The notes below the pieces were generated by a model. It had not been told where the DNA came from, did no database searches, and saw nothing but the letters and a program-made list of their open reading frames with translations. Positions 54,395 through 63,651 of a stretch of 64,000 nucleotides of DNA are shown here, in pieces; within the stretch, counting starts at the first letter, position 1, and each line of letters starts with the position of its first letter. Origin of the DNA: Fredinandcohnia quinoae (GTDB taxonomy: Bacteria > Bacillota > Bacilli > Bacillales > Bacillaceae_L); assembly GCF_022427965.1 (NCBI RefSeq), contig NZ_JAKTTI010000013.1:29348-93347 (forward strand), given 5' to 3'. The position numbers and the translations under genes were made by a program.

Positions 54395-54733
54395 ATGAGA
54401 GCTCAATGGAGTTTGATTCTAGGACTTATATTTGCATTAATTGTAGCAATCTTTGCGGTATTTAATGTGGAGTCGGTCAGCGTAAATTATTTATTCGGAA
54501 CTTCAAATATCCCTTTAATACTGGTGATTTTTGGTTCAGCTTTGCTAGGTGGTCTTGTTGTGGGGATGTTCGGCATTTTGCGTCAATATACGCTTCAACG
54601 GAAAGTGCGGAAGCTTGAGAAGGAATTAGAGTTAGTGAGATCTAAGGGTGGGGTTGAAGAAGCTACGTCCAACGTTGTGGCGAGATTGGATGATGGTAAT
54701 AGTGAAGCTAGTGATGATGGTGTTTTGAAGTAG
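54395..54733 (+). CDS. LapA-domain (DUF1049) membrane protein (YrvD-like)
   Basis: 112 residues. Two membrane helices (WSLILGLIFALIVAIFAVFN and IPLILVIFGSALLGGLVVGM) enclose SVSVNYLFGTSN, then a coiled coil (RKVRKLEKELELV). The pattern is that of the LapA/DUF1049 family, called lipopolysaccharide assembly protein in Gram-negatives but of unknown role here; I believe B. subtilis YrvD is of this type. AGGGG lies about eight bases before the ATG. Confidence 0.85.
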   Translation: MRAQWSLILGLIFALIVAIFAVFNVESVSVNYLFGTSNIPLILVIFGSALLGGLVVGMFGILRQYTLQRKVRKLEKELELVRSKGGVEEATSNVVARLDDGNSEASDDGVLK

Positions 54734-54870
54734 ACCCTGTTACTGTATTAAGTAATTTGAAACGTTTTCTGTAAGGTAATAGTTCTTACCGTAACCGTGG
54801 GTAGTATAATGGTGTTCGCTGAAATAGAAGAGTAAATATCGTTACCTTTGATATGAAAATAAATATTGAC

Positions 54871-55396
54871 GGTCACGATATTTCTAGTATGGTGACCTTG
54901 AGCTTGATAAATTCACTTTAGCGGTCACCATACCTCTTGTATGGTGCCCAAGAAGGTGAAAAAGACACATGAGCGGTCACCATAGCACTTGTATGGTGAC
55001 CATGAAAGAGTAAAAATCACTTTAGCGGTCACCATAGCGCTTGTATGGTGACCATGAAGATGAAATAGACACTTGAGCGGTCACCATAGCACTTGTATGG
55101 TGCCCATGAAAGAGTAAAAATCACTTGAGCGGTCACCATAGCTCTTGTATAGTGACCATGAAGGTGAAAAAGACACATTAGCGGTCTCCATAGCTCTTGT
55201 ATAGTGCCCGTGAAGGTGAAAAATTCACTAGAGCAGTCACCATACCTCTTATATGGTGACCATGAAGGTGAAAAAGACACATTAGCGGTCACCATAACGC
55301 TTGTATAGTGACCATGAAGGTAAAAAGACACTTGACCGGTCACCATAGCACTTGTATGGTGACCTTGAAAATGAAAAATTCAGTCTAGCGGTCACT
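54871..55396. repeat. Tandem array of 52-bp units, each with a 27-bp dyad
   Basis: Units begin at 54871, 54923, 54975, 55027, 55079, 55131, 55183, 55235, 55287, 55338 and 55390: ten complete and one cut short. The period is 52 bases, with one 51-base step. Each unit holds GGTCACCATA, seven bases, TATGGTGACC (10-bp arms), then about 25 bases similar from unit to unit (consensus ATGAAGGTGAAAAAGACAC then TTAGC). The variation between units is point changes that often spoil one arm. It lies between the LapA-domain gene and the helicase gene, with convergent flanks. It has no CRISPR-associated gene and no varying spacers. Confidence 0.9.
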
Positions 55397-55428
55397 TTTC
55401 GTCGGCAATCAAAAAATGGAGAAACTGA

Positions 55429-57612
55429 TCATTCCCCAACCACCTCAAGTAATCCCATTTCCAAACAAGTACTGAGAGAGAGCTGTTTTTGTTCCTTTTG
55501 AAATTGAATTTTTATAGTTTCCTCATTCATTTCAATGATTTGTCCATGTCCAAATACACGATGCTTGATTGTGCCTGCTCCATGCAATTCTTCCAAACTT
55601 TTAATTGCGTTTGGGTTATATGGGATGATCGGCTTCACCCTTTTCTCTTTTCCTTTTGCTTCCGCCTTTTGAACCAATACAGGTGGTGAGATGATATTTT
55701 TAACATTCGTTACAAATTGAGAACGGCGCACATCTTTGCCATATTGCTTTTTATAGGAAAGAAGCTCGAGCTCTTGTTCGGCTCGAGTCATACCGACATA
55801 AAATAGTCGAACAGCCTCTTCCATTAATTTGAAGTCTTCTTCCCTATTTTGTTTGATTTCATCATTGCCAGGGATGACTCCTTCTATTAAATCAATCATG
55901 TAAACTGTGTTAAATTCTAACCCTTTTGAACTATGAAAGGTTGATAAGGTGATTGCATCTTTATTTTTATTAAATTTTGATGCATTCATAACTGCTTCAA
56001 GATGCTTTAATCTACTCGCGAACTCTTCCATCGAATCAAGTGTATCGGCAATTTCCTCTAATGTTTCGAGAATGCCAAGCAGATAGTCAATTTTAAAGCC
56101 AAATCTTTTAGATAATTTTTTTAATGTTTCATCATAGCCTAATTGATTACGAATCTTTTTTATCGCAAGAAGAGGCGCATTTCCTTTCATCTGAAAGAAC
56201 GTTTGTTTGTATTCGAGTATTTGTTCAACTTGATAGTCTTTCAAGTCTTTTCGATTAAGGAGATTATCAAAGATAGACTGATTATTACTCATTTTGCGCA
56301 ACTCGAACATTTGTTCTCTCGAGATGTAAATATTACATTTCGTTCGAATCTGTTCAAATATATCTAATCGTCTATCATTAAAAGTCATCCTCATAAAGTT
56401 TAAAATATCCTTCACAATCCAATGTGAGAAAAAGCGGTTGTCTGAATCCTTCATATAAAAAGGGATTCCCGCTCGATCAAATTCATTGATTAGCATGATT
56501 GAGGATGAGTTATTTCTAAATAAAACCGCTACGTCACGTAGTGAATCTTTCACTACTATTTTTTCGACAATATATTTTGATTGATAACGGTAATCATCAA
56601 AAGCTTTCATCACGATTGGTTTATTATGCGGATTTTCAGTAAACATATTTTTATCATAACGTTCCTTATTACGCTTAATGAACTGGTTAGCAACATTCAC
56701 GATATCCTTAGAAGACCTATAGTTTTGCTCCATCTTCAATATGATTGCATTTGGATAAACTTGTTTGAATTTCATTAAATACCCTGGGTCTGCTCCTCTC
56801 CATGAATAGATCGACTGATCGTCGTCTGCGACTACATAGAGATTCATATGATGTTGAACAAGTTTTTCAACAATTGCATGCTGGACGAGTGAAGTATCTT
56901 GACTTTCATCTGTTAACATATAATCATAGCGATTTTGGAATTTTATTAATAATCGTTCATCATTTTCAAATGCATCATTTGCTAGTGTGAGCATATCATC
57001 AAAATCAAGTAACAGCTTATTTGGATCAGCATTCTTAATTCTCTCATATTCTTCGAAAATACGTTGCACTTCTGGAACATCACATTTGACTTTTGACCAT
57101 TTTGCCCTAGGGATCATTCTATTTTTAATATAGCTTATATAGGTTGTTAATTCTTCTAATTGATCCTCGGTGATACTTTCTGCAACATATCTTTTGAATA
57201 AATCACGTAAAATCATTTTTTTCTGAACAGTGTCGATATTTCCCTCTATCAATTGATATGTGACCCTTCTTTTATATAAATACTCGCGTACAACTTCAAA
57301 TGCTAGACTATGAATTGTTGAAAAATCAACTGAACTTGAATCATGATCCGGGAAAAAGCGGTTGAAGCGCTCCTTCATATCTGAAGCAGATGCGCGACTA
57401 AATGTAACTGCCTTAATTCGAGATGGTTGAATGCCTTTTTCCTCAATTAAATAACCAATTCTCATAATGGTTGTTGTAGTTTTTCCTGAACCAGGTGATG
57501 CTAAAAGCAATAAGGGGCCGTCTGTATGAAGAACTGCTTGTTTTTGAACATCATTTAATGAAATTCCAAACTGTTGCTTCTTTTTAGTGAAAAAGTTATC
57601 TTCGGTATTAAT
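55429..57612 (-). CDS. UvrD/PcrA-like DNA helicase (YjcD type), probable ATT start
   Basis: 727 residues if begun at ATT 57610-57612. Motifs: Q-motif LNDVQKQAVL, Walker A ASPGSGKTTT, motif II DESQDTSLVQ, DDDQSIYSWRGAD, QNYRSSKDIV, LSTFHSSKGLEFNTVYMI (in part) and FYVGMTRAEQELEL. The C-terminal HRVFGHGQIIEMNEETIKIQF is a tudor-like end. The usual starts give only TTG 57510, which falls after the Q-motif, so it is not the true start. AGGGGTG is seven bases before ATT, and no ATG, GTG or TTG exists between the preceding stop and the Q-motif. Confidence 0.88.
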   Translation of the reverse strand: MNTEDNFFTKKKQQFGISLNDVQKQAVLHTDGPLLLLASPGSGKTTTTIMRIGYLIEEKGIQPSRIKAVTFSRASASDMKERFNRFFPDHDSSSVDFSTIHSLAFEVVREYLYKRRVTYQLIEGNIDTVQKKMILRDLFKRYVAESITEDQLEELTTYISYIKNRMIPRAKWSKVKCDVPEVQRIFEEYERIKNADPNKLLLDFDDMLTLANDAFENDERLLIKFQNRYDYMLTDESQDTSLVQHAIVEKLVQHHMNLYVVADDDQSIYSWRGADPGYLMKFKQVYPNAIILKMEQNYRSSKDIVNVANQFIKRNKERYDKNMFTENPHNKPIVMKAFDDYRYQSKYIVEKIVVKDSLRDVAVLFRNNSSSIMLINEFDRAGIPFYMKDSDNRFFSHWIVKDILNFMRMTFNDRRLDIFEQIRTKCNIYISREQMFELRKMSNNQSIFDNLLNRKDLKDYQVEQILEYKQTFFQMKGNAPLLAIKKIRNQLGYDETLKKLSKRFGFKIDYLLGILETLEEIADTLDSMEEFASRLKHLEAVMNASKFNKNKDAITLSTFHSSKGLEFNTVYMIDLIEGVIPGNDEIKQNREEDFKLMEEAVRLFYVGMTRAEQELELLSYKKQYGKDVRRSQFVTNVKNIISPPVLVQKAEAKGKEKRVKPIIPYNPNAIKSLEELHGAGTIKHRVFGHGQIIEMNEETIKIQFQKEQKQLSLSTCLEMGLLEVVGE

Positions 57613-57700
57613 ACTTGCGCACCCCTATTCTAAGTTAGATAAAACTATAGTATCATAATTGATCAATTTTCTAGTAAAAATACATATAGAGGTGAGTGAA

Positions 57701-59089
57701 ATGGAATTTAGAATTGAAAAAGATACGATGGGTGAAATTAAAGTACCCGCTGATAAATATTGGGGTGCGCAAACCCAGCGCAGTAAGGAGAATTTTGAAA
57801 TTGGCACAGAAAAAATGCCAACTGAGTTGATTGAAGCATTTGCAATATTAAAAAGAAGTTGTGCCATTGTAAATGAAAAGCTTGGTAAATTAAGCTCTAC
57901 GAAAGCAAGAGCAATCACATTCGCATGTGAAGAAATTATCCAAAGAAGGCTAAATGACCACTTTCCCCTTGTTGTTTGGCAGACTGGTAGTGGGACACAA
58001 AGCAATATGAATGTTAATGAAGTTGTTGCTAGACGTGGGAATGAATGGCTTCAAGAAAATGGATCGGACGAAAGGATTCATCCGAATGATGATGTTAATA
58101 AAAGTCAAAGCTCTAATGACACATTTCCAACAGCGATGCATATAGCGGGTGTAAAAGCGATTACCGAGTCACTTGTTCCGGCCATTGAAGAACTACAAAC
58201 AACCCTAGAAGGAAAAGAAAAGGAATTTGCATCTATCGTAAAAATCGGCAGAACCCATCTTCAAGATGCGACCCCTCTTACACTTGCTCAAGAAGTGAGT
58301 GGCTGGGTTCATATGTTAAAGCGGTCAAAAGAAATGATCGTTCTAGGTGCTGAAAAAATGCAGGCACTTGCGATCGGTGGTACTGCTGTCGGAACCGGAA
58401 TTAATGCCCATCCAAAATTTAGTGAGCTTGTTTCAGAGGAAATTTCGAATTACACGAAGCTCCCCTATCATTCATCGATCAATAAATTCCATGCTTTAAC
58501 AAGTCACGATGAAATTGTCTTTGCACACGGTGCATTGAAAGGCTTGGCAGCAGATTTGATGAAAATTGCAAATGATGTTAGGTGGCTGGCTAGTGGACCA
58601 AGATGTGGGCTAGGAGAGATCACGATTCCAGAAAATGAGCCTGGAAGTTCGATTATGCCGGGTAAGGTGAATCCCACTCAGTCGGAAGCACTTACGATGG
58701 TGTCTGTACAGGTTATGGGCAATGATGCAGCGATTGGGTTCGCGGCAAGTCAGGGGAATTTCGAGTTAAATGTGTTTAAGCCAGTGATTATTTATAATTT
58801 CCTGCAATCAGTTAGATTACTTGCTGATTCAATCCATTCATTTAATAAAAATTGTGCGATAGGAATTGAAGCAAATAGACCAGTTATTGATAAATATTTG
58901 CATGAATCCCTTATGCTTGTAACAGCACTTAACCCTCATATCGGCTATGAAAAGGCAGCTTCGATTGCGAAACATGCTCATAAGAATGGTCTGGCCTTAA
59001 GAGAAGCTGCCCTTCAATTAGGGATATTAACTGAACAGGAATTTGATGAATATGTGAAGCCTGAAGAGATGATTGCACCGAAGGAATAA
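57701..59089 (+). CDS. fumC: Fumarate hydratase, class II
   Basis: 462 residues. It interconverts fumarate and malate in the TCA cycle without iron. [52 protein letters not shown] and the signature [13 protein letters not shown] are all present. ATG 57701 follows AGGTGAG; the longer frame to 57659 has no start signal. Divergent from the helicase gene. Confidence 0.96.
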   Translation: MEFRIEKDTMGEIKVPADKYWGAQTQRSKENFEIGTEKMPTELIEAFAILKRSCAIVNEKLGKLSSTKARAITFACEEIIQRRLNDHFPLVVWQTGSGTQSNMNVNEVVARRGNEWLQENGSDERIHPNDDVNKSQSSNDTFPTAMHIAGVKAITESLVPAIEELQTTLEGKEKEFASIVKIGRTHLQDATPLTLAQEVSGWVHMLKRSKEMIVLGAEKMQALAIGGTAVGTGINAHPKFSELVSEEISNYTKLPYHSSINKFHALTSHDEIVFAHGALKGLAADLMKIANDVRWLASGPRCGLGEITIPENEPGSSIMPGKVNPTQSEALTMVSVQVMGNDAAIGFAASQGNFELNVFKPVIIYNFLQSVRLLADSIHSFNKNCAIGIEANRPVIDKYLHESLMLVTALNPHIGYEKAASIAKHAHKNGLALREAALQLGILTEQEFDEYVKPEEMIAPKE

Positions 59090-59120
59090 AAAGAAGAAAT
59101 TGTATAGAGATATTAGAATA

Positions 59121-59155
59121 AGTAGGGAATCACATTTCGGATATGATTCCCTACT
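59121..59155. terminator. Terminator between fumC and pepF
   Basis: AGTAGGGAATCA pairs with TGATTCCCTACT over 11 bases, then TTCTTTAT. It serves two convergent genes. Confidence 0.88.
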
Positions 59156-59159
59156 TTCT

Positions 59160-60947
59160 TTATAATTTCGAAAATTCCTCGACCAATTCACCGAATTTCT
59201 TCATTGAATTTTCAATTGGATATGGTGTTGTTAGGTCTACACCCGTTCTCTTTAATAATTCCAGCGGGTAATCAGAACTGCCACTCTTCAAGAATTCTAA
59301 ATAATTCTCAAGTGTTTCCTTGTCTCCCTCTAGAATCTTTGTTGCTAAATGAATGGCAGATACAAAGCCTGTTGCATATTTGTACACATAGAATGGACGA
59401 TAGAAATGTGGAATTCGAGACCAGCCATATTTTACCTCATCATCGAATACGAGTTCGTCACCATTATATTCGCGGAATAATTCCTCATACACTTGACTAA
59501 ATACATCAACATTTAATGGCTTTCCTTGTTCTGCTAGTTCATGAGTTTTCTTTTCAAACTCTGCAAACATTACCTGTGTAAAAAATGTTCCTTTAAATTT
59601 ATCGATAAAATGATTGATTAAATGCTTACGAAGATCTGGATCCTTTTCAGTATCTAATAAATAGTTCATTAGTAAGACTTCGTTAACAGTTGATGCAACC
59701 TCTGCAACAAAAATACTATAACGAGCAGTGATTTGCGGTTGATGCTGGGAGCTTAGCTTACTGTGAACACCATGGCCACATTCATGCACTAATGTGAATA
59801 AACTATCTAGATCATCCTGATGATTCAAAAGAATAAATGGATGTACCCCATACACGCCAAGATTATATGCACCAGACCTCTTCCCTGGCGTCTCCCTCAC
59901 ATCAAAATAACGATCTTCTTTAAATTGTTTCAACGTGCTTATATATTCCTCACCGAGTGGTGCTAATGCGTTACACATTGTTTCAAAGGCTTCATCATAC
60001 GAAATGACCTGTTTGACGCCACTGACCAACGGTACACTTAAATCATATTGACGCAGCTCATCCAGTTTCAGCTTTTCTTTACGAATTTTATTATAGCGGT
60101 ACATGGATTCCAAATTCTCTTTTGTAGCGGCAATTAGATTCTCATACACTTCTTTCGGTACATTATCACCAAATAAGGACTTTTCTAATGCAGAAGGATA
60201 ATTTCGAATCTTGGCGATTGTTACGTTGTTTTTAATCGCAGCTGATAAGGTTGAAGCAATTGAATTTTTCAAATGAACATATGGTTGATAATAGGCTTTG
60301 TATGCTTCCTTTCGTTTTTCGCGATCTTCATCCTCTATTAATTTTGCATACATTCCTCTCGTTAATTCGACCTTTTCACCATTGTTTTTTGTTACTTCAC
60401 CAAATTTAATGTCAGCATTATTGATCATGCCATATGTATTACTTGGTGCAGATAGTGCTTCCCCTAATTGTGATAAAACCTCTTCCTTTTCTTTACTTAA
60501 CACATGCTGTTTATAGCGGAATGACTCCCATAAGTCTTGTTCGAAATATTGTAATCCTTCTTCAGTTGCAATGTATCCTTTTAATGTTTCTTCATCCAAG
60601 CTTAATAGGAACGGCATGAAAAAGGAGTTTGCTGCACTTACTTTAACACTTAATTGTCTTGCACGATCTAAATAGGATTGTGATTCAGTCACCCTAGTAT
60701 CTTCATCCACTTTCAGCATTGCAAATGCAAATAACTTGTTAAAAACAAATGATAATTCTTCGCTTTGCTTTAAATATTGAAATAAAGAATGACCATCCTG
60801 AATATTGCCATCAAACTTTTTAAGATTTTCTCCCATTTCGTCGATCGTATGTAAATCTTCTTCCCATTTACTCATATCTGGATATAAATCTGCTAAATTC
60901 CATTTTTCTTGCTCTGGTACTTCTGCTCTTGAAGCATATGTAGTCAT
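59160..60947 (-). CDS. pepF: Oligoendopeptidase F
   Basis: 595 residues. A zinc M3-family peptidase; it cuts short peptides in the cytoplasm. The zinc site is TLVHECGHGVHS with the third ligand Glu further on in FVAEVASTVNEVLL. ATG 60947 has AGGGG seven bases upstream; the frame is open nine more codons to a TTG without a site. Its promoter region contains one of the two 41-bp direct repeats. Confidence 0.94.
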   Translation of the reverse strand: MTTYASRAEVPEQEKWNLADLYPDMSKWEEDLHTIDEMGENLKKFDGNIQDGHSLFQYLKQSEELSFVFNKLFAFAMLKVDEDTRVTESQSYLDRARQLSVKVSAANSFFMPFLLSLDEETLKGYIATEEGLQYFEQDLWESFRYKQHVLSKEKEEVLSQLGEALSAPSNTYGMINNADIKFGEVTKNNGEKVELTRGMYAKLIEDEDREKRKEAYKAYYQPYVHLKNSIASTLSAAIKNNVTIAKIRNYPSALEKSLFGDNVPKEVYENLIAATKENLESMYRYNKIRKEKLKLDELRQYDLSVPLVSGVKQVISYDEAFETMCNALAPLGEEYISTLKQFKEDRYFDVRETPGKRSGAYNLGVYGVHPFILLNHQDDLDSLFTLVHECGHGVHSKLSSQHQPQITARYSIFVAEVASTVNEVLLMNYLLDTEKDPDLRKHLINHFIDKFKGTFFTQVMFAEFEKKTHELAEQGKPLNVDVFSQVYEELFREYNGDELVFDDEVKYGWSRIPHFYRPFYVYKYATGFVSAIHLATKILEGDKETLENYLEFLKSGSSDYPLELLKRTGVDLTTPYPIENSMKKFGELVEEFSKL

Positions 60948-61022
60948 GTTATAACCCCTTTTCACTTTTTTCAAAAAAATGATTATTTCTACATTATACT
61001 AAATATATTCGAATTTCCATTA

Positions 61023-61063
61023 TCAAAACCCTTTAAATCTCAGAAAAAGAAATATATGATATG
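61023..61063. repeat. 41-bp direct repeat, left copy
   Basis: It begins TCAAAACCCTTTAAATCT and ends ATATATGATATG. The other copy is at 61727-61767 with one mismatch (C for A). The two flank the lipoprotein gene. Confidence 0.85.
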
Positions 61064-61217
61064 TGAAAAGATTATACAAATTATTACACCTTCACATTTT
61101 TACAAATTACGACAAAGTAAATATAGTATGATACGGACAAATATCTATTGGTTCGGTATTACAATTCGCGCTGCTCTTTTTTTACAAAATGTTACTTAAA
61201 CTAAAAGGGGTGTTGAA

Positions 61218-61652
61218 ATGAAAAAAATAGTTTTGTCCATTTTAATTGTTGCTCTTTTGAATGGATGTAACATTTTTCCAAACAGTACTATTAGGCAACC
61301 AGAAGGTAAAGTTATTGTGAATGAAGAACAATATACAATGATTCCAAGTGATTTCGAATGGAAAGAAGACAATGTTAAAATAACAGATAGGAATTCTCGT
61401 AGTATAAACGAATTAGCCGATGATTTTGAGACGTTAGAAGTGGAAAAAAGAGATATATTAAATTTCGAAATTGAACAAAATCCTACTTCCATAAAAATAA
61501 CTAAACTGAATGAAGATGGTACAATTGACGATGTTGAAACTAAAGATTATAAAATAACAATGCCATCTAAAGAAGGGTATTATATTTATGAACTTAAGGT
61601 AACGTGGAATAAAGGTAAAGAAACTTTTGTCTTTGATGTTAATGTAAAATAA
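61218..61652 (+). CDS. Small lipoprotein of unknown function
   Basis: 144 residues. The signal peptide ends at LLNGCNIF (lipobox). The rest is acidic and beta-rich, with an IKITKLNEDGTIDDVETKDYKI segment (in two parts). I recognise no family. AGGGG precedes the ATG. It lies alone between two 41-bp direct repeats, so it looks like an insertion of about 704 bases. Confidence 0.75.
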   Translation: MKKIVLSILIVALLNGCNIFPNSTIRQPEGKVIVNEEQYTMIPSDFEWKEDNVKITDRNSRSINELADDFETLEVEKRDILNFEIEQNPTSIKITKLNEDGTIDDVETKDYKITMPSKEGYYIYELKVTWNKGKETFVFDVNVK

Positions 61653-61726
61653 TAGCTGTAACGAATAAATTTAGGCCTGTCGTATAAATGTCTAGTTTAC
61701 TTATTTTGACATTTTAGTTTTATGCG

Positions 61727-61767
61727 TCAAAACCCTTTAAATCTAAGAAAAAGAAATATATGATATG
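61727..61767. repeat. 41-bp direct repeat, right copy
   Basis: It matches 61023-61063 except at one base. It stands directly before the next gene's start region (61803). Confidence 0.85.
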
Positions 61768-61802
61768 AACTATGGAACATTTTAGAAAGGATGTTAAGTC
61801 AC

Positions 61803-62582
61803 ATGGCGATTCATTTACCGCATATAGAAGATACCGATAGTATGAATTATTATCCCCCAAAAGGAGATTATGAAACCTTTGTGGATGAGGCTCATTATGA
61901 AGAAAAGGTTCGGGAATGGGGCTTATCTACAACAAGAGAGGTAAAGAAAGAGTTCTGGTTTAAGGAAAAGACATTTCAACGACTTGTTACGATCAAAGGC
62001 TATGAGGTATATGGAAAAACGGCTGAAGGAAATACAATTGTAATCGAATTTCAAGATGGCAACCTTAGCTGTATCCATCCCTCCTACTTGAAGGAAATGC
62101 AGTCACCGAGCTTTGGGAAAGCAAGTCTAACTGAAACAACTACAATAGCAGTTCCAGTAAGTGATACAAAAAATAGCCCCACACCAAAGGTGGAAAAGTC
62201 AGAACCTAAACAAAAGGCGCCTGCTGAGAAAAAAGAAAAACCTAAAAAAATAGAATTACCTGAGGAAAAGGTTCATTTTACTGCAACTGTTAAACAATTT
62301 GCCTATACATGGAATCATTTCAATGAGGAAAATGATGAGGTTGTTGTATTGGAAAATGTTGTGATCGAACAAGATCAACCGCTTGAACTAGGGCTCGCCT
62401 GGTGCTCACATTCAAAGACCTTAAAAAAGTTTGAGCTTAGTCCAGGAGAAGCACTCGAATTTGACGGGAAAATAATCAAAAAGAAATTAGCAAAAGGTAA
62501 AGATGTTGAGGACGATGCATTTATTATTGAGGAAGCAGTTTCATATAAACTAAATAATCCATCAAAAATAAAGAAAAGCTAA
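61803..62582 (+). CDS. Hypothetical protein with Lys/Pro-rich linker
   Basis: 259 residues. An N-terminal domain (about 1-105) is rich in aromatic residues (MNYYPPKGDYETFVDEAHYE). A charged linker (about 120-160, PKVEKSEPKQKAPAEKKEKP) joins it to a C-terminal beta domain (VHFTATVKQFAYTWNHF, LELGLAWCSHSKTLKKF). There is no signal peptide. ATG 61803 with AAAGGA 11 bases upstream is chosen over the ATG at 61791, which overlaps that site. No family is recognised. Confidence 0.75.
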   Translation: MAIHLPHIEDTDSMNYYPPKGDYETFVDEAHYEEKVREWGLSTTREVKKEFWFKEKTFQRLVTIKGYEVYGKTAEGNTIVIEFQDGNLSCIHPSYLKEMQSPSFGKASLTETTTIAVPVSDTKNSPTPKVEKSEPKQKAPAEKKEKPKKIELPEEKVHFTATVKQFAYTWNHFNEENDEVVVLENVVIEQDQPLELGLAWCSHSKTLKKFELSPGEALEFDGKIIKKKLAKGKDVEDDAFIIEEAVSYKLNNPSKIKKS

Positions 62583-62613
62583 AAGAGCGATTTTACGTTC
62601 TTTTAGCTTTTTT
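62578..62613 (+). terminator. Terminator after the hypothetical gene
   Basis: AGCTAAAAGAGCG pairs with CGTTCTTTTAGCT, followed by TTTTT. Confidence 0.88.
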
Positions 62614-62633
62614 AAGTTCAGATTTATGAAAGC

Positions 62634-62777
62634 TTATGGCTGAAGATTCACTCTCTTACACAATTCTGCATTTACACCTAGGCTTTGAAGTTTATCAATG
62701 ATTTGCTGGATCGTTTTTTTCTCTTTTGGTTGGGAAGCTTTAGCTTTTTTTACCATATCAGGATTAGTTTTCACCAT
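62634..62777 (-). CDS. Small hypothetical protein, 47 residues
   Basis: ATG 62777 has GAGGTG six bases upstream. The protein has a Lys-rich N-terminal half (MVKTNPDMVKKAKASQPKEK) and an amphipathic helix (TIQQIIDKLQSLGVNAEL). No membrane segment and no known family. It sits just downstream of the DUF5392-like gene on the same strand and is probably real. Confidence 0.6.
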   Translation of the reverse strand: MVKTNPDMVKKAKASQPKEKKTIQQIIDKLQSLGVNAELCKRVNLQP

Positions 62778-62794
62778 GAATTGCACCTCATTTA

Positions 62795-63244
62795 TTAAGA
62801 ATATAAGCCATTTTTAGAATGATTATTTTCTTCATTTAAGAACAGAATAAAATTATTAAATGAAGTCATTGGTTGTGTTTTTAATAGGTTGACATATTCC
62901 TTCTTTCGAGAGTCTGGCATAATATCACTTTTATTAATTCTCTCAATCATGTAATCCGTAGAAGCATTCATCATCTCTTTTTTTCGAAATTTAGTCTCTT
63001 TCGATAATGCAAAGCCGATTGCGCCTACAATGGCGTAGATTAGAATCGGAAACATTGATTCTTTAGTTAATGGTCCGATAAAAACTAAGAAAAATAGATT
63101 TAAAATAGATATGACAATGAGTGGAAAAGACCAAAACATATATGTAGTTGCCTTTTTCATGATTGGAGCAACAATTTCTTGTATTTTTTCAATTTCCCTA
63201 TTTATAAAATGTGGCATATTTGAATTGATTTTGATAAAGTTCAT
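62795..63244 (-). CDS. Small membrane protein (DUF5392-like) under a Mn riboswitch
   Basis: 149 residues. Two membrane helices (MFWSFPLIVISILNLFFLVF; FPILIYAIVGAIGFAL) with a C-terminal cytoplasmic part. It resembles the YwnF/DUF5392 proteins and, by position after a yybP-ykoY riboswitch, may correspond to B. subtilis YybP; I cannot verify this. GGAGG eight bases before the ATG. A role in manganese homeostasis is inferred from the riboswitch. Confidence 0.75.
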   Translation of the reverse strand: MNFIKINSNMPHFINREIEKIQEIVAPIMKKATTYMFWSFPLIVISILNLFFLVFIGPLTKESMFPILIYAIVGAIGFALSKETKFRKKEMMNASTDYMIERINKSDIMPDSRKKEYVNLLKTQPMTSFNNFILFLNEENNHSKNGLYS

Positions 63245-63270
63245 TTTTATATCCTCCTATTATGTATTTA

Positions 63271-63440
63271 AAAAAGCCTATACCATCAATGGTATAGGCA
63301 AAAAATCCGGGACCTATACCAATTATTGTTTGGTAAGGTCTTGCTAACAACAAAATAGTTGCCAACAAAGCCGAGAGCTATGCTCTGTATTGACGACTTT
63401 GCTGTAAAAGCTACTCCCCTTAAGAGCAACAATATTATCC
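63271..63440 (-). promoter_or_regulatory. yybP-ykoY (manganese) riboswitch with transcription terminator
   Basis: On the minus strand the aptamer shows CTTAAGGGGAGTAGC, then CAGCAAAGTCGTCAATACAG and GGCTTTGTTGGCAACT, ending GCAAGACCTTACC, as in the yybP-ykoY class. A terminator GCCTATACCAT/ATGGTATAGGC with TTTTTT follows at 63271-63299. GGTATAGG at about 63311-63320 can also pair with CCTATACC of the terminator, giving the alternative anti-terminated state. Mn2+ binding would favour read-through into the gene at 63244. Confidence 0.85.
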
Positions 63441-63456
63441 GAAAAATGATAGTTAA

Positions 63457-63485
63457 ATAATAGCATATACTTTCCGTAATGTAAA
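63457..63485 (-). promoter_or_regulatory. Sigma-A promoter of the riboswitch transcript
   Basis: Minus strand TTTACA (63480-63485), 17 bases, TATTAT (63457-63462), just before the aptamer. Confidence 0.7.
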
Positions 63486-63580
63486 TAGATTCTTGTATAT
63501 TTTATTATTTTCCGACAGAAGACTCCCTCTTCAATCGTGTGATGGGCACAGTCTAACGATAAGGGGTAGATGAATGTCGG

Positions 63581-63594
63581 TTGGCGGTAGCCAA
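63581..63594. other. Hairpin in the left end of the IS605-type element
   Basis: TTGGC, four bases, GCCAA, about 60 bases before the tnpB start. IS200/IS605 elements carry a subterminal hairpin at each end; this one is a candidate left-end hairpin. The exact element boundary is not visible. Confidence 0.4.
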
Positions 63595-63651
63595 AGTCGT
63601 TTCCGTATGGTATAATAAGAACATATGTTCACTTAAGGTGAGGTGAAAACA

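Noticed and set aside
55029..55346. 105-residue ORF on the minus strand
   Set aside because: It is a translation of the 52-bp tandem repeats; the protein is just repeated and no ribosome binding site is seen.
54871..55396. CRISPR array
   Set aside because: The repeat-spacer look is false: the 25-base stretches between dyads are near-identical from unit to unit, and no cas genes are near.
57510..57510. TTG as the start of the UvrD-like helicase
   Set aside because: It would remove the Q-motif (LNDVQKQAVL) that the family needs, which is in frame just upstream.
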